In this document: positions 26,809-35,654 of the stretch, one piece after another
Layout of the letters: every line of letters begins with the position of its first letter
How positions within the stretch are numbered: the first letter of the stretch is position 1
Source of the DNA: Paeniglutamicibacter psychrophenolicus
Lineage (GTDB): Bacteria > Actinomycetota > Actinomycetes > Actinomycetales > Micrococcaceae
NCBI RefSeq assembly: GCF_017876575.1
Contig: NZ_JAGIOE010000001.1
Coordinates: forward strand, 4,134,443-4,198,442
Reading direction: 5' to 3'
Length of the DNA: 64,000 bases
Notes under the pieces: generated by a model
Database searches by the model: none
Seen by the model: the letters and a program-made list of their open reading frames with translations, nothing else
What the model was told of the DNA's origin: nothing
Made by a program: the position numbers and the translations under genes

Positions 26809-27838
26809 GGGCCAGGACCTTCCGGGTGTGGAAGCAGGCGCTGTGCCGTGATGCTTCAATGGTTTCCAGGGCGGGGATGGAGGCCGCACACGTCTCGGTG
26901 GCAAAGGAGCAACGGTTGGCAAAGGAGCAGCCCACCGGCAGGTTCAGCAAATCCGGCGGGGTGCCGGGGATCGCCGGCAGGCGCAGGCCCTTGAGTTCCT
27001 CGCTGGCGATCGACTCGCCCAAACCTCGCGAGTACGGGTGGCCGGGGCGGCCCAGCACCTGCGCGGTGGGACCGTGTTCCACGACGCGTCCGGCATACAT
27101 GACGGCGACCTGGTCGGTGACCTCCCTGACCACGGAGATGTCGTGGGTGATCAGGATCAGCCCCATGTTCCGTTCCTCCTGCTGTTCCTTGAGCAGTTCC
27201 AGGATCTGCGCCTGCACCGTGACGTCCAGGGCGGTGGTGGGTTCGTCGGCGATCAGCAGCACCGGGTCCAGAGCCAGGGCCATGGCGATGACGATGCGCT
27301 GGCGCATGCCTCCGGAGAACTGGTGCGGGTAGTCGTTGACCCGGGATGCCGCGGCGGGGATCTTGACCTTGTCCATCATCAGAATCGCCGCGGCCTTGGC
27401 GTCCCTGCGGGAGTAGCCCCGGTGCACGCGGTAGAGCTCGCCGATCTGCCGGCCCACCGGGTGCACCGGGTTCAGCGCCGTCAGCGCATCCTGGAAGACC
27501 ATCGAGACCCGGGAGCCGACCAGTTGGCGGTGCCGCTTGGGGGTCACGGTGAGCAGGTCCTCGCCCTCGAGCAGGATCTGCCCGCGCGGGATGTGGGCCG
27601 GGGGCATGTCCAGGATGCCCATGATGGCCCGTGCCGTCACGGACTTGCCGGAACCGGATTCGCCCAGGATGCCCAGCGCCTGCCCGCGCTTGACCTCGAA
27701 GTTCATGCCGTTCACGGCGGTGGCGATGCCGCGGGTGGTGTTGAATTCGACCTCGAGGTCTTTCACGCGCAGCAACACGTCGTCGTCTGGGTCCGTTGCG
27801 GCGTTTGCTGCGTGGTTTGCGTGTTGGTGGGTGCCCAC
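26795..27838 (-). CDS. Oligopeptide-type ABC transporter ATP-binding protein (DppD/OppD-like)
   Basis: ATPase of about 347 residues. Walker A GESGSGKSVTARAI, signature FSGGMRQRIVIAMAL, Walker B LLIADEPTTALDV, and a C-terminal Cys-rich segment CSFANRCSFATETC. The likely start is GTG at 27838 directly after the permease stop; an ATG at 27883 would overlap the permease gene. Partner of the DppF-like protein. Confidence 0.92.
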   Translation of the reverse strand: MGTHQHANHAANAATDPDDDVLLRVKDLEVEFNTTRGIATAVNGMNFEVKRGQALGILGESGSGKSVTARAIMGILDMPPAHIPRGQILLEGEDLLTVTPKRHRQLVGSRVSMVFQDALTALNPVHPVGRQIGELYRVHRGYSRRDAKAAAILMMDKVKIPAAASRVNDYPHQFSGGMRQRIVIAMALALDPVLLIADEPTTALDVTVQAQILELLKEQQEERNMGLILITHDISVVREVTDQVAVMYAGRVVEHGPTAQVLGRPGHPYSRGLGESIASEELKGLRLPAIPGTPPDLLNLPVGCSFANRCSFATETCAASIPALETIEASRHSACFHTRKVLAHANA

Positions 27839-27839
27839 G

Positions 27840-28823
27840 TTACTTGCCTTTCGGGTCGAACTCGTCGCGCAGGGCCTCGCCAAGGAGCACGAAGCCGAGC
27901 ACGGTGATGGTCAGGAAGATCGCCGGGAAGAACAAAAGGTGCGGGGCCGCGGAAATGTATTCGCGGGCCGCGGCCAGCTGCAGGCCCCAGGACACCGAGG
28001 GCGGGGTGAGCCCGATGCCGATGAAGGTCAGCCCGGCCTCGGCGGAGATCACCCCGCCGATGCCCAGGGTCTGGAGCACCAGCAGCGGCGTCAGCGAGTT
28101 GGGGATGATGTGCTTGGCGATGATCCGCCCGTTCGAAGCCCCCAGCAGCCGGGAGGCCTGGACGTATTCGCGGTTGCGGACCTCCATCACCGAGGAGCGC
28201 ATGAACCGCACCCCGCCGGGCCAGGAGAACAGGGCCAGGGCGAAAATGACGGTCCACACGGTGCGCTCGGAGAACAGCTGCAGCACCACGATCGCGGCCA
28301 GGATGAACGGCAGGCCGAAGGCCATGTCGCAGGCGCGGGAAATGATGGTGTCGACCCAGCCGCCGAAGTATCCGGCCAGCGAGCCGAGCAGCGCGGAGAT
28401 CACGAAGGAGATCGCGGTGACCACGATGCCGACCAGGATCGAGGCCCGCGCCCCGAAGATCACGTTGGTGTAGTAGTCGCAGCCCTGGATGTCGACGCCG
28501 AAGATGTGCTCGGCGCTCGGGGACTGGTTGGTGTTCATGATGTCGCAGTTCGCGTTCGGGTCCGCGCCGAAACCGGCGAAGAGTTGCGGGAACGCGGCCA
28601 TCAGCAGCATGATCGCCACGATGGAGCCTGAGATCAGGAAGCGGGGCTTGAGCCACACCGGCCCGCGGTTGACCTGCTTCGCGGGCTTGCGCCGGAAGGC
28701 AGCGGTGGGTGCCGGCGGGCCGGCCGGGGGCCTGATGCCCGACGGGACGGTGATCGGGTTGGTCGGGGCCAACGGGTCCGTTGCCGGCGCGGTGCCCGGG
28801 GTGGTTTCGGTGTTCTGGCTCAT
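27840..28823 (-). CDS. Oligopeptide-type ABC transporter permease (DppC-like)
   Basis: Membrane subunit of 327 residues. A Pro-rich cytoplasmic N-terminus of about 65 residues precedes the first membrane segment (LISGSIVAIMLLMAAF). A large periplasmic loop contains HIFGVDIQGCD, like the DppC motif HPLGTDxxGRD. The EAA loop region is EYVQASRLLGASNG. ATGA overlap with the DppB-like gene. Confidence 0.91.
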   Translation of the reverse strand: MSQNTETTPGTAPATDPLAPTNPITVPSGIRPPAGPPAPTAAFRRKPAKQVNRGPVWLKPRFLISGSIVAIMLLMAAFPQLFAGFGADPNANCDIMNTNQSPSAEHIFGVDIQGCDYYTNVIFGARASILVGIVVTAISFVISALLGSLAGYFGGWVDTIISRACDMAFGLPFILAAIVVLQLFSERTVWTVIFALALFSWPGGVRFMRSSVMEVRNREYVQASRLLGASNGRIIAKHIIPNSLTPLLVLQTLGIGGVISAEAGLTFIGIGLTPPSVSWGLQLAAAREYISAAPHLLFFPAIFLTITVLGFVLLGEALRDEFDPKGK

Positions 28824-29743
28824 ATCCGTACCCTTGGATCGATGATGCCGTAGAGCAGGTCCACGAGCAGGTTGAAGACGAGGTACACCAGCACGAGCAT
28901 CGTGGCTATGCCCACCACGACGGTGCCCTCCTTGTTGTTGATGGCCGTGACCATCAATCCGCCGATGCCGGGCATGTTGAAGATCGCCTCGATGATCACC
29001 GCTCCGCCCAGCATGCCCGCCAGGGACAGGCCCAGGTAGGTGACCACCGGGATCATCGCGTTGCGCAGGGCATGGCCCCAGATGACCCGGCGCGGGGACA
29101 GCCCCTTGGCCCGGGCGGTGCGCAGGTACTCGGCACGCAGCACGTCCACCAGGGAGGTGCGGGTCAGCCGGGCCAGGCCCGCGGAGGCCTCGATTGCCAT
29201 GACCAGGGCCGGGAGGATGAAGGCCAGCGGCCAGCCGGCACGGATGCCGGCCGGATCGACCCAGCCCAGCTGCACGCCGAAGACGGTCTGGGCGCCCAAG
29301 GCGATCACGAACCCGGGGATGCCCAGGAAGATCACGGTGAACACCAGCGCGAAGTGGTCCCCGGCCTGGCCGTTGCGCAGGCCGCCGTAGACGCCGATGG
29401 CCAGGCCGATGGCCATCTTCAGCACCCAGGCGGTCATGGCCAGGGCGAAGGTGACCGGCAGGCGCTCGAGGATCAGCCCGAGGACCGGGCGGCCGAAGAA
29501 GTCGATGCCGAAGTTCCCCTGCAGCAGCCCGAGCATGTAGTTGCCGTACTGGACCAGGAACGGGTCATCGAGGTGGTAGGCCAACCGGATCTGGGCGACG
29601 GTGGACTCGGGCAGCGGGCGGGAGCCGGTCAGGGCCGCCACCGGGTCCCCGGGCATCAGGAACGTGAGGGCGTAGATGATGAAGGTGGCCCCCAGGACCA
29701 CCGGGACCATCTGCAGGATTCTGCGTACTGTGTAGCCAAGCAT
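28820..29743 (-). CDS. Oligopeptide-type ABC transporter permease (DppB-like)
   Basis: Membrane subunit of 307 residues opening MLGYTVRRILQMVPVVLGA, the standard DppB start. The C-terminal part has the permease loop EYLRTARAKGLSPRRV and HALRNAMIPVVTYLG. GAAAGGAAG precedes the ATG at 29743. Confidence 0.92.
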   Translation of the reverse strand: MLGYTVRRILQMVPVVLGATFIIYALTFLMPGDPVAALTGSRPLPESTVAQIRLAYHLDDPFLVQYGNYMLGLLQGNFGIDFFGRPVLGLILERLPVTFALAMTAWVLKMAIGLAIGVYGGLRNGQAGDHFALVFTVIFLGIPGFVIALGAQTVFGVQLGWVDPAGIRAGWPLAFILPALVMAIEASAGLARLTRTSLVDVLRAEYLRTARAKGLSPRRVIWGHALRNAMIPVVTYLGLSLAGMLGGAVIIEAIFNMPGIGGLMVTAINNKEGTVVVGIATMLVLVYLVFNLLVDLLYGIIDPRVRI

Positions 29744-29761
29744 GCAACGGCTTCCTTTCGC

Positions 29762-29829
29762 GGCCCCTTCGAGGGGTCCGCCTCCGCAAGGGGGCGGGAG
29801 GGCGCCGGCGTTTGATGGCCGGCGCTCCC
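29762..29829 (-). promoter_or_regulatory. Tandem hairpins between receptor and permease genes
   Basis: Two stem-loops fill the 113-bp gap after the receptor gene. One is GGCCCC, TTCG, AGGGGTCC (29762-29779). The other is GGGAGGGCGCCGGC / GCCGGCGCTCCC (29796-29829). Such elements often make the receptor mRNA more abundant than the membrane subunits by partial termination or 3' end protection. Confidence 0.55.
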
Positions 29830-29856
29830 GCACCACCTTGCACGTGTTGTGCTTGT

Positions 29857-31458
29857 TTAGCAGCCGTAGCCGGCGCGGTAGAACTGCAGGTCGCCCTGGG
29901 CGTCGTTCATCACGGCGCACTTGGTATGCAGGCCGAAGTCGGTCGGGATGAACAGCGGGATCGCCGGCATGTCCTTCATGATCAGGGCCTCGGCCTGCGC
30001 GTAGAGCGCGGCCGACTTGGCTTCGTCCTGCTCGCCGCGGGCCGAGCGCAGCAGCGTGTCGACGGCCTTGTTCGAGTAGCCGGTGGTCACGTTGCCGTCT
30101 CCGCCGGTCTCGTACTGGCTCAGGTACTGGTCCGAGCTCTTGTACGACCAGCCCCAGAGGCCGAAGACCGCGCCCTCGAGTTCCTGGTTGTTGCGTCGGG
30201 CCTCCAGCTCGGTGCCCAGCATCGGCTTGAGCTGGACCTTGATGCCCAGGTTGTCCTGGATCTGCTTGGCGATGGCCTGGACCAGCTGCACATCCGAGGT
30301 CGAGGTGTGCTCGATGACCAGGGTGCCGTCGAAGCCGCCGGCCTTCTCCAGCAGGTCCTTGGCGCCGGAGGCGTCAAAGGCGCAGGACTCGCAGGAGCCT
30401 TCCTTGTAGGAATCCAGCGACGGCGGGACCAGGGAATCGGAGGAAGTGGCGTAGCCCTGGAGCAGCGAGGCGGCGATGGCCTCACGGTCGATCGACATGG
30501 AGATGGCGCGGCGCAGGTCCGGGTCCTGAAGGCCCTTGACGTACTCGGGGATCTGCAGCGTGTACTGCTTGGAGCCGGTCTTGACCTCGTAGAGGGATTC
30601 CTCGCCGAGCTGGCTCTTGGCCTTGGAGACCATGGTCGCGGGCACGTTGCGGATCATGTCCAGGTTGTTGGCCGTCATGTCCGTGTAGGCGGCGTCGACG
30701 GCGGTGTAGATCTGGCCCACGAGCGTGTCGGCCCCGCCGGAGAAGCCTGCGGCGCCCTTGAAGCCGTCCCACTTTTCCAGCACGACTTCCTGGTTGTGGT
30801 TCCAGGAGACGAACTTGTACGGGCCGTTGGAGACCGGGTTCTCCTCATAGGCCTTCGCATCGGTGAAGGCGACCTCCGGCAGCGGGCACAGTGGCGAGGT
30901 GGAGAGCACCTTCGGGAAGTCCGCGTTGGGGGCGTTGAGCGTGACCTCGAGGTTGTTCGCGTCGATGACCTTCACTCCGGAGAGCGAATCCGTCTTCGGC
31001 TTCGAGCCATCGGTCGGGTTCAGTTCCTTGTAGCCAACGAAGGAGACGAAGCTGCCGTTGCCTTGCCAGGCGTTGGAGCCGGTGGCGGTCTTGGACCAGG
31101 CCTTGGCGAACGAGTCGGCGGTGACCGGGGTGCCGTCCTGGAAGGTCCAGCCCTCCTGCAGCGCGATTTTCCAGGTGGTGGCGTCCTGGCTCGTGACGGA
31201 CTTGGCGGCCAGCGGCTCGAGCTCCTGCGTCTCGACGTTGACCTCCATGAGGTTCGCGCAGGTCGCCATGGCGACCTGGCTTCCCGGGTTCTCGTGCGGA
31301 ACCAGCGATGTTGGTTCGGAGAGCTGGAACGACAGGCGCTTGGCGCCGTCTGTCCCTGCGCCCGTTGTCCCGGCGCCGGCTCCCACCGAACAACCGCTGG
31401 CTACCAGCATGAACGCTGCGGATGCCGCTGCAACGGCTATCAACTTCTTCTTCGACAT
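29857..31458 (-). CDS. Oligopeptide-type ABC substrate-binding lipoprotein
   Basis: Receptor of 533 residues (SBP_bac_5 family). The signal peptide ends in LVASGC with lipidated Cys23. A typical core stretch is WTFQDGTPVTADSFAKAW near residue 110. Family members bind peptides, but also oligosaccharides, nickel complexes or opines. A ROK repressor upstream and a sugar-type dehydrogenase downstream point to a sugar-derived ligand (inference). Confidence 0.91.
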   Translation of the reverse strand: MSKKKLIAVAAASAAFMLVASGCSVGAGAGTTGAGTDGAKRLSFQLSEPTSLVPHENPGSQVAMATCANLMEVNVETQELEPLAAKSVTSQDATTWKIALQEGWTFQDGTPVTADSFAKAWSKTATGSNAWQGNGSFVSFVGYKELNPTDGSKPKTDSLSGVKVIDANNLEVTLNAPNADFPKVLSTSPLCPLPEVAFTDAKAYEENPVSNGPYKFVSWNHNQEVVLEKWDGFKGAAGFSGGADTLVGQIYTAVDAAYTDMTANNLDMIRNVPATMVSKAKSQLGEESLYEVKTGSKQYTLQIPEYVKGLQDPDLRRAISMSIDREAIAASLLQGYATSSDSLVPPSLDSYKEGSCESCAFDASGAKDLLEKAGGFDGTLVIEHTSTSDVQLVQAIAKQIQDNLGIKVQLKPMLGTELEARRNNQELEGAVFGLWGWSYKSSDQYLSQYETGGDGNVTTGYSNKAVDTLLRSARGEQDEAKSAALYAQAEALIMKDMPAIPLFIPTDFGLHTKCAVMNDAQGDLQFYRAGYGC

Positions 31459-31548
31459 GATGCTCCTCGTGTACGAATGACCCGTGTTACTCCGCCCTGC
31501 GTGGCGGTGTTAGCCAGGCAACCACATGCTGTGATCGACCTCACCAAC

Positions 31549-31569
31549 TTATTTCACGCTCTAAAATAA
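31549..31569. promoter_or_regulatory. Probable ROK operator before the importer operon
   Basis: TTATTT (31549-31554), nine bases, AAATAA (31564-31569): an AT-rich inverted repeat in a GC-rich genome, about 91 bp before the receptor ATG. The half sites match the NagC/Mlc-type operators of ROK repressors. Confidence 0.6.
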
Positions 31570-31709
31570 ACCAGATGCAGCACCATGTGTCAATAAATCC
31601 GAGGAGCACCCACTCGATGGCTTTGGGCATTTGCGCGCCGGCGCACGGTTCGGGCGGCTGCCGCACGGCTTGCTCAACCCCGCCGACGACATCGGGAAAC
31701 CGGCGTTGT

Positions 31710-32936
31710 CTAGGGGTTCAACAGACCCTCGGGAAGCGCGTGGCCCAGCGGATCATCGAGGACCGCATCGACCATCGTGGAGGCGGCGAAGAGCGAGAGC
31801 GAAAAAACATGGTCCGAGGACAACACGACGCGACCCGCGGCTCCGGAACCCGCATGGGCCCTCCGGGCCACCTCCGCCACCAGTGCGGCGAAGACCGCCG
31901 GGGTTTCGGCCGGGGTGCCCGCCACGACCAGCAGCTCGGGGTCGTGGATGTCGATGAGCTGGCTCGCCGCCCGGCCGACGTATCGGTTGCGTTGCTCCAG
32001 CACCTCGATGGCCACCGGGTCCTGGGCTCCCGCCAGTTCCAGCACGTGGTCGATGTTCTGCACGCCCGCCAGCCCGCGTCCCCTGGCCTCGATGGCCACC
32101 GCGTCATCGGAGGCCATCACCGCCAGGCAGCCGGTCTTGCCGCAGGAGCACGGCACCGGCCGGTCGCTGACGCGCAGGTGGGCGATCTGTCCCGCCGTCT
32201 GGCTGAATCCCGCACGGATCCGGCCGTCGTCGACCATCACCGACCCGATGTCGGCGGTGATGACCATCAAGACGAAGTCGTTGGTCCGTTGCCCGTGGCC
32301 GTAGAGCAATTCGGACTGCGCAGCTGCCCGCGCGTTGTTGTCGACGATGACCGGGGAGGGCAGTCGCCCGCGCAACAGCTCCATCACGCGCACGTTGCGC
32401 CAGCCCGCCCCCGGGTTGTCGATGATCACCGCCGCATGCCGGTCCACGATGCCGCCGGTGGCGATGCCGGTTCCCAGCAGCGGCCTGCCCCGGGCATGGT
32501 CAGCCACCAGCTTGTGGGCCGCGGCAACCACCCGGTCGATGGTTTCGGCCGGGCCCATGCCGGCGTGCGGCACCAGCACGGAGGCCTGCCCCACGCCGTC
32601 GAGCCCCATCAACACCACGCCCGCGGTGCGCGGCCCCAGGTGTATCCCGAGCACCAGCGCGGACGTGCCGATCTCCAGGGGAACGCGCGGCCTGCCCTGC
32701 GCCCCGATGGGCGAGGGCAGGGCCCGCAGCAGCCCCGCATCCAGCAAGATGGAGGTGATGTTGGTGACCGAAGCGGCACTCAGGCCAAGCTGGGCCGCGA
32801 TCTCGGACCGGGACAGCCCCGGGTGGCCGAAGACGTGCTTCATGACCGCCGCGGTGTTCAGCCGGCGCAGGTCGTCTCCGCGATGCCCGCGTCCGTTGCG
32901 TGGCCCGGTCCCCGGATCCTGCTCGCGTATCTGCAT
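31710..32936 (-). CDS. ROK-family transcriptional regulator
   Basis: Regulator of 408 residues with an N-terminal winged helix (about 25-85, GLSRSEIAAQLGLSAASVTN) and a sugar-kinase-like ROK domain. The zinc motif CSCGKTGC at about residue 260 is intact. GGIVDRHAAVIIDNPGAGW fits the glucose-binding region of ROK repressors. ATG at 32936 follows a weak ribosome site. It is encoded upstream of the importer operon on the same strand and probably represses it until a sugar ligand appears. Confidence 0.88.
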   Translation of the reverse strand: MQIREQDPGTGPRNGRGHRGDDLRRLNTAAVMKHVFGHPGLSRSEIAAQLGLSAASVTNITSILLDAGLLRALPSPIGAQGRPRVPLEIGTSALVLGIHLGPRTAGVVLMGLDGVGQASVLVPHAGMGPAETIDRVVAAAHKLVADHARGRPLLGTGIATGGIVDRHAAVIIDNPGAGWRNVRVMELLRGRLPSPVIVDNNARAAAQSELLYGHGQRTNDFVLMVITADIGSVMVDDGRIRAGFSQTAGQIAHLRVSDRPVPCSCGKTGCLAVMASDDAVAIEARGRGLAGVQNIDHVLELAGAQDPVAIEVLEQRNRYVGRAASQLIDIHDPELLVVAGTPAETPAVFAALVAEVARRAHAGSGAAGRVVLSSDHVFSLSLFAASTMVDAVLDDPLGHALPEGLLNP

Positions 32937-33171
32937 TCCAGGCACACTCTTTCTTGGTTCGGTGTTCCGGGCCGGGCACGGCCCTTCGCCCGCCGGCCGC
33001 GCGATGCGGCACCCCCCAAGGGCGGTTGCGACACGAAACACGTCAAGCGCATCACACCGGCAACGGTTTTCCGACCTTACCCAGCGCATCCGCCGAAACC
33101 GAAATTCGCGGGCTTCATGAAACAATGTCGTCTACCGCCACGCACACCGCCGCGGCGAGGAAGAGGCAAGC

Positions 33172-33849
33172 ATGAGCGACCCGACGCCGCAGGCCTCCGG
33201 CTGGCAACCGCCACCGGAATACCGCCAGCCACCACGGCACGAGCTGGCCTACTGGCTCGCTCCCCGGACCTCGGCGGTGGTCCCGATCGAAGCCGGGTCG
33301 GCCCTGCGCACCATGGCGCAAAACCTCGGCGCCCGCCGCGGCGCCGCAAGCGTTCCGGTGGGGCTGGGCATCGCGTTGGCCTGCGCAGCCCTCACCAACC
33401 TGTTCACCTCCGATGCGCTGCCGGGTGCCTTGCCCTGGATGCTCCTTGCCTCCGTGGTCCTGGCCGGGCTGGGGCAATACTTCTGGCGCCGGGTCAATTC
33501 CTCAACGCCCAAGCCCAGCCACGTCTCCACCATGCATGCCAGCCGCAGCGTCGCCGGCGGATGGGCCATGGCCGTGCTGCTCGGCGTTCCGCTGTGCGCC
33601 ATCGCGCATCTGGTGTTGGTGTCCCAGTTCGATGGCACAGTCCAGGGTGCGCTGGCCTACGCCGGGTACCAGCTGGCCCTGCTCGCCGGCATCACCAGCG
33701 TCTTCTTCCTGCCCGGTTATTTTTCCGCGCATTCCCGGCGGGACCTGCGCCGGCACATTGCCGGCAATCCCCGGGTGCGCGCCGAGGTCGAGGAGCTGTC
33801 GCGGTCCTGGGTCGATCCGGTTGGAACCATGTCCTTCGGCCCGCTTTAG
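33172..33849 (+). CDS. Small integral membrane protein, unknown function
   Basis: A 225-residue protein with a Pro-rich cytoplasmic start, about four hydrophobic segments (near residues 62-80, 84-102, 124-145 and 158-178) and an Arg-rich C-terminal tail. No enzyme motif is visible. GGAAGAGGC precedes the ATG. Its stop overlaps the stop of the convergent phosphotransferase gene by four bases, so no terminator separates them. I do not recognise the family. Confidence 0.7.
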   Translation: MSDPTPQASGWQPPPEYRQPPRHELAYWLAPRTSAVVPIEAGSALRTMAQNLGARRGAASVPVGLGIALACAALTNLFTSDALPGALPWMLLASVVLAGLGQYFWRRVNSSTPKPSHVSTMHASRSVAGGWAMAVLLGVPLCAIAHLVLVSQFDGTVQGALAYAGYQLALLAGITSVFFLPGYFSAHSRRDLRRHIAGNPRVRAEVEELSRSWVDPVGTMSFGPL

Positions 33850-34769
33850 GCCTCGGCCAGCAGCTGCCCGATGCCATGGACCCCCACCCCGTGCAAGGGG
33901 TCACCGGTCGGCAGCCCGGCCATGAGCACCGCGTAGTTCACCGCCCAGGCCCGGGCACGGGCCCAGGTCCCCGGTGAGTACAGCTTGTCCCCTTCCAGCC
34001 GCGTGCGGAATACTTCCCTGCCCGACTCGCTGAAGTGCAGCCAGGCCACGGCCAGGTCGCTGGCCGGGTCCCCCGCGGTCAGGTCCCCGAAGTCGATGAC
34101 CGCGCCCAGCCGGGGCCTCGCGGTGCCCGCGGCATCGCCGCCGTCGGCATCGCGCACGAGCATGTTGTGCGGGTGCGGATCCCCGTGCAGCCACAGGCGC
34201 GGCCCGGCGTGCAGGACCTCGGCGAGTCCCCGCTCCCAGATGGCCCGCAGTGCCGCGCGCTCGGGCTCCGGCACCGCTTCCAACCGCTCGCGCAGCGCCT
34301 GGTCCCGATCCCGCAGCGGCACACCGCGCACAAGGTTGCGCGGGGCATCGGCCGGGGCCGGGACATGCAGCGCCCGGAAGAACGCGGCCAACTCCCCGGC
34401 GTATCCGTCGCGCACCCGTGCGCCCACGGAAGCCGCGCTGGAACCGGCAAACCACGGCACCACCGCCCAGTGGTACGGGTAGCCCTCCCCCGGCCTGCCG
34501 CGGTACAGCGGCACCGGGACCGGCAACGGCAGCCGCGGCGCCAGGAACGGGAGCCAGCGCACCTCGTTGAGCAGCAACGCATGGGCAACTTCCCGACGCG
34601 GCAGCCGCACCGCCAGCTCGTCTCCCAGCCGGTAGATCACGTTGTCCCAGCCGTCGTCGGCGAACCGAAGTTCCAGTTGGGCCAGGTCCGGGTGCTGGGC
34701 GCGCAACAGGGCACGCACCAGCGCCGGATCGACGGCCACGTCGGCATCGGGCACGGGCGTGGGAGTCAT
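33846..34769 (-). CDS. Aminoglycoside phosphotransferase-family protein
   Basis: APH-fold small-molecule kinase of 307 residues. The catalytic loop LHGDPHPHNML (Asp near 197, Asn near 202) and the metal-binding VIDFGDLTAGDP are intact. Fold relatives phosphorylate aminoglycosides, macrolides, homoserine or sugars, so drug resistance is only one option. It is the last gene of an ArsR-VOC-APH cassette with ATGA overlaps at both junctions. Confidence 0.85.
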   Translation of the reverse strand: MTPTPVPDADVAVDPALVRALLRAQHPDLAQLELRFADDGWDNVIYRLGDELAVRLPRREVAHALLLNEVRWLPFLAPRLPLPVPVPLYRGRPGEGYPYHWAVVPWFAGSSAASVGARVRDGYAGELAAFFRALHVPAPADAPRNLVRGVPLRDRDQALRERLEAVPEPERAALRAIWERGLAEVLHAGPRLWLHGDPHPHNMLVRDADGGDAAGTARPRLGAVIDFGDLTAGDPASDLAVAWLHFSESGREVFRTRLEGDKLYSPGTWARARAWAVNYAVLMAGLPTGDPLHGVGVHGIGQLLAEA

Positions 34770-35167
34770 TCCCCCGGTGCCTGGATCATCGCGGCGATCT
34801 GGATCAGGTTCCCGCAGGTGTCATCGAACACCGCGGTTGTCACCGGTCCCATGGCGGTCGGCGGCTGGGTGAATTCCACGCCCAGGGCCACCAGCCGTTC
34901 ATATTCGGCCTGCACGTCGGTGACGGCGAAGGAGGTGAACGGGATTCCGTCGGCCACCAGCGCGTCGAGGAACGGCCGCACGGCGGGGTGGCTGTCGGGT
35001 TCCAGCACCAGCTCCACCCCGTCCGGGTCCTCCGGCGAGACGACCGTCAGCCAGGAGACCTCGCCCATCGGCACGTCGTTCTTCTTCACGAACCCCAGCT
35101 TGGTGGTGTAGAACTCCAGCGCCTTGGCCTGGTCGCTGACCAGCACGCTGGCAAGATTGATCCTCAT
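34766..35167 (-). CDS. VOC-family (glyoxalase/bleomycin-resistance fold) protein
   Basis: A 133-residue protein with two beta-alpha-beta-beta-beta units: the first reads VLVSDQAKALEFYTTKLGF, the second begins FAVTDVQAEYERL and ends FDDTCGNLIQI. Such proteins bind drugs or act as metal dioxygenases or lyases. Metal ligands are not all clear. Overlaps ArsR and APH genes by ATGA. Confidence 0.85.
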   Translation of the reverse strand: MRINLASVLVSDQAKALEFYTTKLGFVKKNDVPMGEVSWLTVVSPEDPDGVELVLEPDSHPAVRPFLDALVADGIPFTSFAVTDVQAEYERLVALGVEFTQPPTAMGPVTTAVFDDTCGNLIQIAAMIQAPGE

Positions 35168-35544
35168 GGTTTTTTCCCTTTCGATGCGCCCGATGCACCC
35201 GTGCGCGGCGCGCCCGGGTCTGTGGAGCTGCCGGTGGCGGCCGGTTCCGACGCGGCGGGTTGCCGCCCGGGGTCCGGCCAGCGCTCCGCAATCCGACGCA
35301 ACGGCGCGGTGTCCACGTAGTGGAACTTGTAGCGGCCCGAGCGCTCGCTGCGCACGAGCCCGGCCGCCTCGAGCACCTGCAGGTGCTGCGAGATCGCCTG
35401 CCGGCTCGGGTTGATGCCATGCCGCGACGACAACCGGTTGCAGATCTCAAAGAGCGTCTGGCCGGTGTGTTCCACCAACTCGTCCAGGATCACCGCCCGG
35501 GTCGGGTCCGCCAACGCCTTCAACAGCTCTTCCACACCCACCAT
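35164..35544 (-). CDS. ArsR-family transcriptional repressor
   Basis: A 126-residue winged-helix regulator: LLKALADPTRAVILDELVE is the ArsR start, and SRQAISQHLQVLEAAGLV is the recognition region. The metal-site ELCVCDL cysteines are missing, so it is not an arsenic sensor and probably responds to an organic signal. A Pro/Ala-rich tail of about 35 residues follows. The ATG at 35544 lies 2 bp from an inverted repeat, suggesting autoregulation of the three-gene cassette. Confidence 0.87.
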   Translation of the reverse strand: MVGVEELLKALADPTRAVILDELVEHTGQTLFEICNRLSSRHGINPSRQAISQHLQVLEAAGLVRSERSGRYKFHYVDTAPLRRIAERWPDPGRQPAASEPAATGSSTDPGAPRTGASGASKGKKP

Positions 35545-35546
35545 TA

Positions 35547-35566
35547 AGGCAAGTGACCGCTTGCCT
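35547..35566. promoter_or_regulatory. ArsR operator candidate
   Basis: AGGCAAG, six bases, CTTGCCT: perfect 7-bp arms directly upstream of the ArsR start codon. The position, overlapping the expected ribosome site, fits repression of the cassette. Confidence 0.65.
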
Positions 35567-35654
35567 GTCAAGTGCCTCGGCAACTTCAAACCACGTTATC
35601 CACATCCCCGCGCACCGAGTCCCACTTCGGCATTCAGCGGCGCATCATTGAAGC

